A DNA stretch of 41,161 nt from Candidatus Kuenenia stuttgartensis (lineage in GTDB: Bacteria > Planctomycetota > Planctomycetia > Pirellulales > UBA1268): the NCBI GenBank assembly GCA_945883745.1, contig CAMCYH010000017.1, positions 1-41,161 on the forward strand, written 5' to 3'. Positions 33,258 to 41,161 of this stretch are shown piece after piece. A program made the translations under genes and the position numbers. The notes below the pieces were generated by a model that was not told the DNA's origin, did not search any database, and saw only the letters and a program-made list of their open reading frames with translations. Within the stretch, counting starts at the first letter, position 1, and the number at the start of each line of letters is the position of its first letter.

Positions 33258-33565
33258 GATTCGCTCCTTCAGACAGTGGACCCGATTCCCATTTCCCCCG
33301 AGGCTGGCATTACGGAGCCGGCCGTCGGAGGGTTCATTCGAAAATCGCCAGCCGTCAACGTTTTTAGTGATGCCGACCTATTGTTGCCGCGGGACGGTAA
33401 TCCGGCGATGCCAGATCGATCCGCGACGCGTGTCGCCACGCCAACCAATTCTCTTCGGCATGAGCGGGACGAAATCTTCAGACAAATTTTTTTGTTCCTC
33501 TGGTGCATGTTGTACGGCCAAAAAAAGCCCGCAGACCGCCCAGCCTGCCGGCGAGGACGGTCGTT
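33258..33565 (-). other. 308-base spacer between fliA and flgM
   Basis: No gene is supported. On the minus strand TAAA, 13 bases, then GGCGATTT loosely resembles a sigma-28 promoter (TAAA, 15 bases, GCCGATAA), but spacing and sequence are both off. A T-rich patch (ATTTTTTTG region near 33484-33492) and CCAAAAAAAGCCCGC near 33519-33533 are AT-richer than the rest. Confidence 0.3.
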
Positions 33566-34357
33566 CTACATGGCGAATTCCGGTCGCCGCCGCTCGAGCT
33601 GGTTTTGAAGCCGCTCGACGATGGCTGAATGCATCTGGCTGACTCGGCTCTCGGAGAGGTCGAGGGTGGCCCCAATCTCCTTCATCGTCAGCTCCTCGTA
33701 ATAGTAGAGGATGATGATGAGCCGTTCGTTGCGGTTGAGACCCTTCGTGACGAGCCGCATGAGATCGGCCTTCTGAATCCGCCGCGTCGGATCATCCCCC
33801 TTTTTGTCCTCGAGAATGTCGATTTCGCGGACGTCCTTGGAGCTGTCGGTCTCACACCATTTCTTGTTGAGGCTCACGAGGCTGGCTGCATTCGCCTCGA
33901 CGAGAAGCTTCTCGAACTCCTCCCGGGAAAGACCCATGTGCTCGGCCACCTCGGCATCGGCCGGCGCACGGCCGAGTTTCGCCTCGAGTGTCTTGACCGC
34001 CTCGTTGAGCTTGCTGGCCTTGCTTCGCACGAGACGGGGCACCCAGTCCATCGTCCGTAGTTCGTCGAGCATCGCACCACGGATTCGCGGCACGCAGTAC
34101 GTCTCGAACTTCACACCCCGCGACATGTCGAAGGCGTCGATCGCATCCATCAGGCCAAACGTGCCGGCAGACGTGAGATCGTCGAGCTCGACACCGTCGG
34201 GCAGTCTCGACCAGATTCGCTCACCGTTGTAGCGCACCAGCGGGAGATAAATCTCGATGAGCTTGTTGCGCAACACCTCGTTGGACTGATCCTTCTTGAA
34301 GGTCTTCCACAGTTCGTGGATTTCCTCGGGCGTCATCTGAGTCGATTGATAGGCCAC
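33566..34357 (-). CDS. fliA: FliA/WhiG family RNA polymerase sigma factor (sigma-28)
   Basis: A 263-residue sigma factor that directs transcription of late flagellar genes. Region 2 has DDLTSAGTFGLMDAIDAFD and FETYCVPRIRGAMLDELR near residues 58-98, the -10 recognition part. Region 3 follows, and region 4 ends with LTMKEIGATLDLSESRVSQM, the helix-turn-helix for the -35. A GTG start at 34357 is supported by AAAGGAG seven bases upstream. It lies between flhA and flgM, a usual flagellar arrangement, and FlgM is its expected antagonist. Confidence 0.93.
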   Translation of the reverse strand: MAYQSTQMTPEEIHELWKTFKKDQSNEVLRNKLIEIYLPLVRYNGERIWSRLPDGVELDDLTSAGTFGLMDAIDAFDMSRGVKFETYCVPRIRGAMLDELRTMDWVPRLVRSKASKLNEAVKTLEAKLGRAPADAEVAEHMGLSREEFEKLLVEANAASLVSLNKKWCETDSSKDVREIDILEDKKGDDPTRRIQKADLMRLVTKGLNRNERLIIILYYYEELTMKEIGATLDLSESRVSQMHSAIVERLQNQLERRRPEFAM

Positions 34358-34380
34358 GTCGTCACTCCTTTGAGTAGTGT

Positions 34381-34407
34381 CCGATCCGAATATCGTCGGC
34401 GGATCGG
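34381..34407 (-). promoter_or_regulatory. 8-bp hairpin upstream of fliA
   Basis: CCGATCCG (34381-34388) pairs with CGGATCGG (34400-34407) around an 11-base loop, about 24 bases before the fliA start. It lies in the 132-base flhA-fliA spacer. It could be a leader element or weak attenuator; there is no T-run on the minus strand. Confidence 0.4.
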
Positions 34408-34489
34408 TCTTCCGTCCTTGAATTGTTTTCCAGGCGCCCCTGCGGCTTACCTGGCTTGCCCATCCGGGCGGGCTGTCTGCGGGACCGGT

Positions 34490-36580
34490 CTAGGCCGCCC
34501 GTGATACCTCCTCGTCTGCGATCGTCGTGAACAGTTCCACCCGGGGCTCGTCGGCAACCTCCTCCTCGGCAAACACCTGGATCTCTGGCATCCCGCGGGC
34601 CAGCGCCGCGCGGACACGGCTGCGGGCGGCACCCGGCACGACCAGCACGGGCGAGGCCCCGCGCTCGATGCCCGGGCGGGCGGCACGGCGGAGGCGGGCG
34701 AGAAGCTGTGGTGACGGCTGCGCCGCGGCATCCTTGGAAAGGGTCGCAAGCGTGGCCGGCGCGAGCCGCAGCACGGACAGCCGGCCTTCACCATCGCGGG
34801 CCCGGCGGCAGATCGTGCGAGCGATGTGGCGCCGCACGATTTCGGCGAGCGCCTCCGGCTCTCGTCCCTCCTCCGCATGGTCGGCCATGATCTCCAACAG
34901 TTCCGCCAGCGGCCTGACGGGAATCCGCTCCCGCAACAAAAACTGCAGGGTGCGGTGGATCCGCGCCACCGTGAGCACACTCGGCACGATCTGGTCGACG
35001 ACAGCCGGCTGGGTGCTGCGAAGCGACTCGATGAGTCGGGCCACGGCATCCCGGGTGAGCAGCCGATCGGCGTGGCCACGGATGGAGGCCTCGATGCCGC
35101 GGGCAACCAGGGCCGTCTCGTCGTACACGTCGGCGGCGTGGCGACGGGCTGTCTCAGCCTGCGCCTGCCCGACCCACACGCCCCGGCGACGCGACAACGG
35201 CTCGACGCCTTCCTCGCCATCCAGGTCAAGATCTCCACCCACCGGCGGCACGACGAACCATTTCGCGACGGGGATTTCTACCTCGTGGATGATCTCTCCC
35301 GTGACGGTGATTCGGACGGTACGGTCGGGTAGCGTGCGTTCGTCACGGAACTGAATCGCCGGCAACGGCAGGCCGAGGTCTCCCGCCACACGAGTGCGGA
35401 GGTCGGCGGTGGCCGCGACGAGCGGCGGCGCCGTGGCGGCTGCCGGCTCCTGAACGATCAGGCGAACAAGCCCACGCCCCACTTCGACGACGATCCGCTC
35501 GTCGGCGAGGACCGCTTCCGCGAGCGAGGATGCGGCAGTCGCTGACGATGGCAGGGTTGCAGGCCCACGTTCTGCCGCCGATGCCCTGCCGCGGCGGTGC
35601 ACGACCCAGGCCGCTGCGAGCGTCACCAGAGCCATCCCGGCCAGCGGAGCCGGCGGGAGGTCGGTGAAACTCAGCAGACCAAGGAAGATTGCGGTCATGG
35701 CCAGCACGTGGGGGCGAGCGGCGAACTGGCGACCGAACTCCTGCGATAGGTCGACAGCATGGCTCGACCTCGAGATCAGCAATCCCATGGCCACCGAAAC
35801 CAGCAGCGAAGGCACGGCACTGGCAAGTCCGTCGCCGATCGTAAGCCGTGAAAAAACGCTCACCGCCTTCGCGATCGGCATCCCATGCTGGGCTACTCCG
35901 ATCGCGAGGCCTCCGACGAGGTTCACCAGGGTGATGACCACGCTTGCCACGGCCTCGCCGCGGACGAAGCGGCTCGCACCATCCATGCTGGCGAAGAAAT
36001 CGGCCTGCCGCTGCAGGTCAACCCGCATTTCCCGTGCCTGCTCGCGGGTGACCGTTCCAGCCTGAACTTCCGTATCGATCGCCATCTGTCGTCCCGGCAG
36101 GCCGTCGAGCGCGAACCGGGCGGCTACTTCACTTGTTCGCGTGGAGCCAGCCGTGATCACGACGAACTGGATCACGGCGATGATCGCGAAGATTACGGCT
36201 CCCACAACGATATCGTTGGCGGCGACAAATTCGCCGAATGCCTGCACCACGCCGCCAGCGGCCGCACCGCCATCGATCGCAGCCCTGGTAAGAATAAGCC
36301 GCGTGGTGGCGATGTTGAGCACCAGCCGAATCAGCGTGGCTCCCAGCAGGAATGTGGGAAAGATGCTCATTTCGAGCGGTGTGCGGGCGGCCAGCGCACC
36401 CAGCAGGGCCAACACCGAGACGGTGAGGTTGGCGGCCAGCATCACGTCGACCACCGCGGCGGGCACCGGAGCCATGACTACCAGCACGGCCACGAGAATC
36501 GCCGCGGGGATCAGATAATCGAGCAACTGCGCCGAAATTCCCCGTGTGACTGCGACGGAGGTGCCGGCTGGCTGAGCCAT
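34490..36580 (-). CDS. flhA: Flagellar biosynthesis protein FlhA
   Basis: A 696-residue inner-membrane component of the flagellar type III export gate. About eight helices fill the first 320 residues, with RLVLNIATTRLIL near residue 85 and the FHIPEP-family block SEVAARFALDGLPGRQMAID near 150, followed by GASRFVRGEAVAS. The cytoplasmic half (about 340-696) binds export substrates. The virulence paralogue SctV shares this layout; the FliA and FlgM neighbours favour FlhA. Possible starts are ATG 36580, ATG 36592 and TTG 36607; none has a clear Shine-Dalgarno site, so 36580 is a judgement. Confidence 0.92.
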   Translation of the reverse strand: MAQPAGTSVAVTRGISAQLLDYLIPAAILVAVLVVMAPVPAAVVDVMLAANLTVSVLALLGALAARTPLEMSIFPTFLLGATLIRLVLNIATTRLILTRAAIDGGAAAGGVVQAFGEFVAANDIVVGAVIFAIIAVIQFVVITAGSTRTSEVAARFALDGLPGRQMAIDTEVQAGTVTREQAREMRVDLQRQADFFASMDGASRFVRGEAVASVVITLVNLVGGLAIGVAQHGMPIAKAVSVFSRLTIGDGLASAVPSLLVSVAMGLLISRSSHAVDLSQEFGRQFAARPHVLAMTAIFLGLLSFTDLPPAPLAGMALVTLAAAWVVHRRGRASAAERGPATLPSSATAASSLAEAVLADERIVVEVGRGLVRLIVQEPAAATAPPLVAATADLRTRVAGDLGLPLPAIQFRDERTLPDRTVRITVTGEIIHEVEIPVAKWFVVPPVGGDLDLDGEEGVEPLSRRRGVWVGQAQAETARRHAADVYDETALVARGIEASIRGHADRLLTRDAVARLIESLRSTQPAVVDQIVPSVLTVARIHRTLQFLLRERIPVRPLAELLEIMADHAEEGREPEALAEIVRRHIARTICRRARDGEGRLSVLRLAPATLATLSKDAAAQPSPQLLARLRRAARPGIERGASPVLVVPGAARSRVRAALARGMPEIQVFAEEEVADEPRVELFTTIADEEVSRAA

Positions 36581-36716
36581 GGTGGGGGGCATAGGACTCG
36601 CTGACAATGAAAAACCGCCAACGCACTCGTCACTCCGAAAAGTGACCGAAGCGGGCCGTGTGAGGGCCGGACGGTAGCGAAGCGGTCAGGCACCGTCCAG
36701 ATCGCTGGAACCGTGC

Positions 36717-36722
36717 TACAAT
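36717..36722 (+). promoter_or_regulatory. Candidate -10 element
   Basis: GCTACAAT context with TACAAT at 36717-36722. It overlaps an ATG at 36721, which argues that the gene downstream starts at the later ATG 36757. Confidence 0.35.
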
Positions 36723-36756
36723 GCCGCGTCTCACGATCATCCCTGCATCGCGGCCC

Positions 36757-37182
36757 ATGCATTTCGCCCGTTTTGGCTTGGAATTCGACTATCCCGACAA
36801 CTGGTCGGTTGACACCGATGCCAGCGACGATGCGACGCTTGCAGTGACGGTCCAAGCTCCGGACGGTGGCTTTTGGTCGGTCAGCGCACATCCATCGGGT
36901 TCTGATCCGGAGAGCCTCGTCCAGGCCGTCTTTCGCCAGATGCAAGAGGAATATCGCGATCTCGACACCGAGGGGGCCAGCGACGAAGTGGCAGGTCACC
37001 TGCTCAGCGGCTTCGATTTTAACTTTTACTGCCTCGATCTCACGAACACCGCCCAGGTGCGGGCTCTGGCAACGCCGGCCGCGACCTATGTCGTCTTCTG
37101 CCAGGCGGAAGATCGGGAGTGGGATCGCATTAGCCCGGTCTTTGCGGCGATGACCGCGAGCTTTGCGCGATCACTGCCGTAA
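36757..37182 (+). CDS. Small DUF1795/PsbP-like protein of unknown function
   Basis: A 141-residue soluble protein with no signal peptide. It opens FGLEFDYPDNWSVDT and alternates strands with polar turns, then has a helix PESLVQAVFRQMQEEY. This recalls DUF1795 or PsbP-like proteins, which often begin with a Y-P-x-N/D-W turn; the match is weak. The start at ATG 36757 is preferred over 36721, which overlaps the TACAAT hexamer. It is divergent from flhA with a spacer of about 175 bases and is followed by the inverted-repeat element at 37224. Confidence 0.6.
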   Translation: MHFARFGLEFDYPDNWSVDTDASDDATLAVTVQAPDGGFWSVSAHPSGSDPESLVQAVFRQMQEEYRDLDTEGASDEVAGHLLSGFDFNFYCLDLTNTAQVRALATPAATYVVFCQAEDREWDRISPVFAAMTASFARSLP

Positions 37183-37223
37183 GCCTGGCGACTCGGGGCA
37201 AACGTTCCGTTGTGACGCGCTCC

Positions 37224-37353
37224 GGGTTGCCCGTACCACATAGCCGGACGATCGCGGAGGGCATCGTGCCCTCCGCTCACTCGGATGCAGACGGCGCTTC
37301 GCAATCCTTGCTGCGGTTGTCTGCACACGCCGGCTCCGTGGTACGGGCAACCC
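37224..37353. repeat. 130-bp intergenic element with 24-bp terminal inverted repeats
   Basis: GGGTTGCCCGTACCAC (37224-37239) is the exact complement of 37338-37353. The pairing continues inward to 24 bases (37224-37247 with 37330-37353) with two mismatches. Inside are a 9-bp hairpin GCGGAGGGC/GCCCTCCGC (37254-37262 and 37268-37276) and a TGCAGAC/GTCTGCA stem (about 37286-37324). A second, 90-bp member lies at 39923-40012. No coding capacity and no clear target-site duplication. MITE-like or REP-like. Confidence 0.85.
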
Positions 37354-37508
37354 TTCGCCGAGGCCACGAGGGCGAGGCTCGCGTGAAACTTGTCTCATCG
37401 TCTGCCCGCGTATTCCTTTCTGTTTACGTGTTTTGGGCAACGATCTAAGATTCTGGATTGCTCACGTTTGCTCGTGACCGATGTCAGTTCCTGTTGAAAG
37501 TAAATCTC

Positions 37509-38603
37509 TTGTTCCCAACCGCCGCGCTCCTCGCCGATGCCGCACTCGCTGCCACGCCGGTTGTACCCACCGGCGACAGTCCGATTCAGATGATCCACTG
37601 GCTCATCTTCGGGGCTGCGGTGGCCGTGCTCCTCGTGCTCGATCTGACGGTCTTCCACAAGCACTCCCACGAGCCGAGCCTGCGAGAGAGCGCCTTCTGG
37701 ACCTGTTTCTGGTCGGCGCTGGCCCTCTGCTTCAACGGGCTCGTCTGGTGGTGGCTGGGGCCGCAGCCGGCAATCGAGTTTCTCACCGGCTACCTCGTCG
37801 AGTGGTCGTTGTCGATGGACAACGTGTTCGTCTTCGCCGTCGTCTTCGCCTACTTTGGCGTGCCGCTCAAGTATCAGTACCGCGTTCTCTTCTGGGGGAT
37901 CCTTGGTGCGGTGATCATGCGGCTCACGTTCGTGCTGCTGGGGGCTGAACTGGTGGAGCGGTACAAGTGGGTGCTGTGGGTGTTCGGGGCGTTTCTCGTC
38001 TACACAGGACTGAAACTCGCCTTCAGCAAGGATGATCACGACCCGGGTGACAACCTGCTCATCAAGACGATCCGTCGTGTCATTCCGGTCGCTTCGCATT
38101 CCAACGGCGATCGATTCTTCATCCGTGAGAATGGGCGGCTGATGGCGACACCGCTGTTTCTCGTGCTCCTCGTCGTGGAAAGCACCGACGTACTCTTTGC
38201 CGTCGACAGTGTGCCCGCCATTCTGGGCGTGGTGTCGAAGGGCACGCACTACATGCGGTTCATCGCCTTCACGAGCAATGTCTTCGCCATCCTCGGCCTG
38301 CGGGCACTCTATTTTCTGTTGGCCGGCGTCATGGATCTCTTTCGCTTCCTGAACTATGGCCTGTCGGCGGTGCTGGTTTTCGTCGGTGGTAAAATGATCG
38401 CCGAGGCGGCCCGGCACAACGAATGGCTGGCCGGGCTCGGCGGCTGGGATGCCCATGCCAAGGGGCACCTCGTCCACCCGGCCGTATCGCTCCTGGTGAT
38501 CGTGACGCTGATCGGTACCAGTGTCGCCGCCTCACTCATGTTTCCCGAGCGACGCGACGGCGGCGAGATCGCCGGGCATGGTGATCGGTCACCTCCGGCC
38601 TGA
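37509..38603 (+). CDS. TerC/Alx family integral membrane protein
   Basis: A 364-residue polytopic protein with about eight to nine helices. The TerC pattern is clear: LDLTVFHKHSHEPSLRESAFW near the first helix, then EWSLSMDNVFVFAVVF, and later ESTDVLFAVDSVPAI with acidic residues inside helices that fit cation transport. Relatives export manganese (Alx, MntP-like function) or are linked to tellurite resistance. The frame is open from TTG 37458, but codons before TTG 37509 are AT-rich and non-coding in look; ATG 37590 is another option. No yybP-ykoY-type riboswitch is recognised upstream. Its 3' end overlaps the convergent glycosyltransferase by 15 bases. Confidence 0.85.
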   Translation: MFPTAALLADAALAATPVVPTGDSPIQMIHWLIFGAAVAVLLVLDLTVFHKHSHEPSLRESAFWTCFWSALALCFNGLVWWWLGPQPAIEFLTGYLVEWSLSMDNVFVFAVVFAYFGVPLKYQYRVLFWGILGAVIMRLTFVLLGAELVERYKWVLWVFGAFLVYTGLKLAFSKDDHDPGDNLLIKTIRRVIPVASHSNGDRFFIRENGRLMATPLFLVLLVVESTDVLFAVDSVPAILGVVSKGTHYMRFIAFTSNVFAILGLRALYFLLAGVMDLFRFLNYGLSAVLVFVGGKMIAEAARHNEWLAGLGGWDAHAKGHLVHPAVSLLVIVTLIGTSVAASLMFPERRDGGEIAGHGDRSPPA

Positions 38604-39881
38604 CACGATCTGGCGATACAGGCGAACGTGGGCTGTGGCCATGTGATCGGCCAGATGGCGACGCCGGGCAAGGGCGTGACCATGGGTGGCCATCCGTTGC
38701 CGCGCATCGGGATCGTCGAGTACGTCGATGATCACGCTGGCAAGGTCGGCCACATCGCCCGGTGCATGGAGTCGGCCGGCCTGTTCTTCGTCGAGCAGCT
38801 CAGGAAACGTGCCATGAGCCGGGGTGACGACCGGCACGCCCGCGGCCATCGCCTCGATGACAGGGATGCCCTTGGCTTCTGGAAAGACCGTGGGCATCGC
38901 GAAGAGGTCGATCGAATCGAGCAGGGCCAGCTTCCCCCCGCGATCGACCTGGCCGAGCCAGGTGATCTGTTCCGCCACGCCCAGCTCCGTGGCGGTTTTC
39001 TGGCAACGGGCGATGTAGTCGCGCTCGGCATCGACTACGGCGCCAGCGACACGGAGCGTCACGTCGTGCCTTTTTCGCACGAGCGGCAAGGCCCGGATGA
39101 GAAGGTCGAGGCCCTTCTCCGGGCAGGCCCGGGCGAGTGATCCGATCACGTACCGCGGACCTGCAGACGCTGCACGAACCGCCGCCGGAAATCCTGTCGG
39201 ATCGATCCCATGTGGGATCACCGCGATCCGCTCCCGTGGGACGGCAAGATACTCGGTCATGAACTCGGCGAAGAAATAATTGAGCGCGACGAAGCAATCG
39301 ACGTCGCGGGCCCGTTCGCGGAGCAGATCGCGGATCTGCGAGTAGGCCGGCTCGGGAATTTTCTCGATGAAGATGTCTTCGCCCGAGAGGCTGCAGGCGA
39401 TGCCCGCGCCCGTCGCCTCACGGATGTGGCGGGCCATACCGAGAAGCAGCGCGTTGGAGAGGTGGACAACGTCGGGCCGCAGCTCGTGGGCCAGCAGTCG
39501 AGAGAGCTTCTCGATCTCCTTGCGCTGATGGCCGCGCTCGCCTTGGAGCGATGACACCGTGAGCGGGCCGAGGTCGGCCGGTCGCATGTCACCCGTGCGG
39601 CTCGACAGCCACCCGAGCAGCCGGGGTGAGTCGAGGATCCGATCGAGAAACCAGGGCGTGTGGCGAAAGAAGGCAACGTTCTCCTGGAGCCAGACATTCA
39701 CACCCCCCATCACGATCCGCGGCTCGGCGACGTTCTCCTCGTCGGTCGTCGTCGGCACGTAGGCGGGCAGCAGGACGGCGTCACACCCCTGGGCCTGCAG
39801 CGACCGCACGAGCGTGTTGTCGTGGAGGCACGAGCCGCAGAGCCGCCCCCCTGCCCCGGCTGTGATGTGAACGATCCGCAT
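38589..39881 (-). CDS. GT4-type family glycosyltransferase
   Basis: A 430-residue retaining glycosyltransferase with the GT-B double Rossmann fold. The N-terminal loop HITAGAGGRLCGSC (5-18) is the acceptor-side glycine loop. The C-terminal donor domain has IGSLARACPEKGLDLLIRAL near residue 255 and the E-x7-E pattern in EAKGIPVIEAMAAG near 345, which binds the nucleotide sugar. Substrate and acceptor cannot be read; polysaccharide or lipid glycosylation is likely. It is convergent with the TerC gene (15-base overlap) and lies downstream of mnmG, with the 90-bp element between them. Confidence 0.9.
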   Translation of the reverse strand: MRIVHITAGAGGRLCGSCLHDNTLVRSLQAQGCDAVLLPAYVPTTTDEENVAEPRIVMGGVNVWLQENVAFFRHTPWFLDRILDSPRLLGWLSSRTGDMRPADLGPLTVSSLQGERGHQRKEIEKLSRLLAHELRPDVVHLSNALLLGMARHIREATGAGIACSLSGEDIFIEKIPEPAYSQIRDLLRERARDVDCFVALNYFFAEFMTEYLAVPRERIAVIPHGIDPTGFPAAVRAASAGPRYVIGSLARACPEKGLDLLIRALPLVRKRHDVTLRVAGAVVDAERDYIARCQKTATELGVAEQITWLGQVDRGGKLALLDSIDLFAMPTVFPEAKGIPVIEAMAAGVPVVTPAHGTFPELLDEEQAGRLHAPGDVADLASVIIDVLDDPDARQRMATHGHALARRRHLADHMATAHVRLYRQIVSGRR

Positions 39882-39922
39882 CAGTCAGGCCCCATTGTTT
39901 TGCTGGCCGTTTGGTCGGGCTC

Positions 39923-40012
39923 GGGGTTGCCCGTACCACGTCGCCGGACGTTCATGGAGGGCATCCTGCCTCCGCTCGCTGCCAACGCCGGCTCCGTTGC
40001 ACGGGCAACCCC
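39923..40012. repeat. 90-bp member of the inverted-repeat element family
   Basis: GGGGTTGCCCGTACCACG (39923-39940) and CGTTGCACGGGCAACCCC (39995-40012) are near-perfect inverted ends, with GCCGG/CCGGC pairing further in. The left part aligns with 37224-37276, and the right end with 37330-37353 with two changes. The second inner arm (about 40 bases) of the 130-bp member is missing. It fills the mnmG-glycosyltransferase spacer, ending four bases before the mnmG stop. Confidence 0.8.
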
Positions 40013-40016
40013 TCGC

Positions 40017-41161
40017 TCAATCACTATATGTTGCCTGGCCGGAAAGCAGGCCTCTACCACCGTGGCGATCGAGGGAGACGAGCACGAGCGCGAGGTCGGC
40101 GGGTGTGATTCCGCTCATCCGGCCGGCCTGGGCCAGCGTGCGGGGTCGGATGCGTTCGAGTTTCTCACGGGCCTCGGCCCGCAGGTGCCGCACGGCTGCG
40201 TAGTCAAAACCGTCGGGGATGATCCGCTCGGAGAGCAGCTGCCGTTTCGCAATCCGTTCCCGCTCGACGGCGAGATAGCCGGCATAGCGGATGTCGGTCT
40301 CGATCTGGCTTGCCACGTCCCGCGGCACCGCCGCCAACTCGGGCCGGGCCGACACGACGTGCTCCCAGCGGACTTCCGGTCGCTTGAGCCGGTCGGCGAG
40401 CGTGACCCCCTCGACGCGATGCGTGACGAGAACTGCGAGCGTGGCATCAATCGCGGCCAGTTTGCCCTCGAGTCGTGCGATCCGCTCCGGCTGGGCGAGT
40501 CCCATCCGGATGGCCGTGGGTGTGAGCCGACGGTCGGCATTGTCGTGCCGCAGGGCAAGCCGATGTTCCGCACGACTCGTGAACATTCGATAGGGCTCAT
40601 CGACGCCGCGGGTCACAAGATCGTCGATCAGCACGCCGATGTAGGAGTTTTCCCGTTCGAGGATGAGGGGGTCACTCCCGGTGACCGCACGGGCCGCGTT
40701 GGCTCCTGCGACGAGCCCCTGGGCCGCCGCCTCCTCGTACCCGGTGGTGCCGTTGATCTGGCCGGCACAAAAGAGCCCGCCGACCCGCTTGCTCTCCAGC
40801 GCGGGCGTAAGCTGGTCGGGGGGGCAATAGTCGTATTCAACCGCGTAGCCGTACCTCATGATCCGGGCCTGCTCGAGCCCCGGCACCATGCGGATCATGG
40901 TGTCCTGCACGTCGCGGGGCAGGCTTGTCGAGATACCGTTGACGTAGATCTCCTTCGTTCGCCGCCCCTCGGGCTCAAGAAACAATTGGTGGCTTTCCTT
41001 GTCTCGAAACCGCACCACCTTGTCTTCGATGCTCGGGCAGTAGCGGGGACCCCGTGACTCGATCTGGCCCGTGTACATCGGAGCCCGATGAAGGTTGGCC
41101 CGGATGAGTTCATGAATCTCCGGACTCGTGCGGGTGATCCAGCAGACCATCTGTTCCTGAT
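40017..41161 (-). CDS. mnmG: tRNA uridine 5-carboxymethylaminomethyl modification enzyme MnmG, C-terminal part
   Basis: The last 381 residues; the 5' part is outside the window. MnmG with MnmE installs the carboxymethylaminomethyl group on wobble U34 of some tRNAs, using FAD and folate. Visible blocks are [49 protein letters not shown], the FAD-contacting [14 protein letters not shown], and [20 protein letters not shown]. The C-terminal helical domain ends with [17 protein letters not shown], a MnmE- and tRNA-binding region. The reading frame stays open to the window edge (QEQ before MVCW). Confidence 0.96.
   Translation of the reverse strand, partial: QEQMVCWITRTSPEIHELIRANLHRAPMYTGQIESRGPRYCPSIEDKVVRFRDKESHQLFLEPEGRRTKEIYVNGISTSLPRDVQDTMIRMVPGLEQARIMRYGYAVEYDYCPPDQLTPALESKRVGGLFCAGQINGTTGYEEAAAQGLVAGANAARAVTGSDPLILERENSYIGVLIDDLVTRGVDEPYRMFTSRAEHRLALRHDNADRRLTPTAIRMGLAQPERIARLEGKLAAIDATLAVLVTHRVEGVTLADRLKRPEVRWEHVVSARPELAAVPRDVASQIETDIRYAGYLAVERERIAKRQLLSERIIPDGFDYAAVRHLRAEAREKLERIRPRTLAQAGRMSGITPADLALVLVSLDRHGGRGLLSGQATYSD

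Noticed and set aside
37354..37508. Manganese (yybP-ykoY) riboswitch before the TerC gene
   Set aside because: TerC/Alx genes often carry one, but the conserved core of that motif could not be recognised here.
37395..38477. Minus-strand open frame of 360 codons opposite the TerC gene
   Set aside because: The plus strand encodes a clear TerC membrane protein; the antisense product is rich in His, Glu and Gln without a known domain.
39660..41057. Plus-strand open frame of 465 codons opposite the glycosyltransferase and mnmG
   Set aside because: It crosses two real genes and the 90-bp element on the other strand and has no recognisable domain.

Overview
The window is about 41 kb of GC-rich, densely coded bacterial DNA that looks like a planctomycete, most likely a member of the Pirellulales or a close relative. 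The signs are a secreted protein with two TIGR03000 domains behind Gly-Ser repeats, a DUF11 lipoprotein cluster, an HTTM membrane protein, a secreted isoaspartyl methyltransferase with an added beta-sandwich tail, and many exported proteins of unknown function. It reads as ordinary chromosome: housekeeping genes throughout, with no integrase, transposase gene, phage gene, tRNA, rRNA or CRISPR array.

Layout. 1-809 is the 5' part of leuA, on the minus strand. 1002-7895 (plus) holds a MazG-like protein, a large membrane protein coupled to an ABC ATPase, an envelope pair (FKBP isomerase and exported PIMT) and the TIGR03000 protein, closed by a strong terminator. 8014-13309 (plus) is a run of overlapping genes: a small membrane protein, HTTM, asd, truA and a Ser/Thr kinase, then accA. 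13531-19148 alternates strands: CvpA, a DUF457 membrane protein with a structured leader, a ZIP transporter, a four-helix membrane protein, pdxA and a LolA-like exported protein. 19356-25769 (plus) holds a three-gene envelope cluster of unknown function (two proteins sharing a duplicated domain, plus a DUF11 lipoprotein), then an exported TlpA-type thioredoxin, an aminotransferase and deoC. 25774-27410 (minus) is clpX with a small SHOCT-like membrane protein. 27657-32265 (plus) is a large exported beta-domain protein, a repeat-rich spacer, holA and purB. 32273-36580 (minus) is a Fur regulator, FlgM, FliA and FlhA, which implies flagellar motility. 36757-41161 holds a small DUF1795-like protein, a TerC protein, a glycosyltransferase and the 3' two thirds of mnmG.

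Genes are often coupled by ATGA or GTGA overlaps, and three convergent pairs overlap at their 3' ends. Several start regions carry a TACAAT or TACACT hexamer, often preceded by GC, which probably marks the housekeeping -10 element.

The most notable non-coding features are a two-copy family of short intergenic elements with about 24-bp terminal inverted repeats (37224-37353 and 39923-40012), a 75-bp tandem repeat made of two palindromes (29343-29490), a three-way-junction-like leader carrying an RNase P look-alike string (14640-14715), and a hairpin whose arms hold the stop codons of both purB and fur (32259-32279). Among proteins, the least explained unit is the cluster at 19356-22621.
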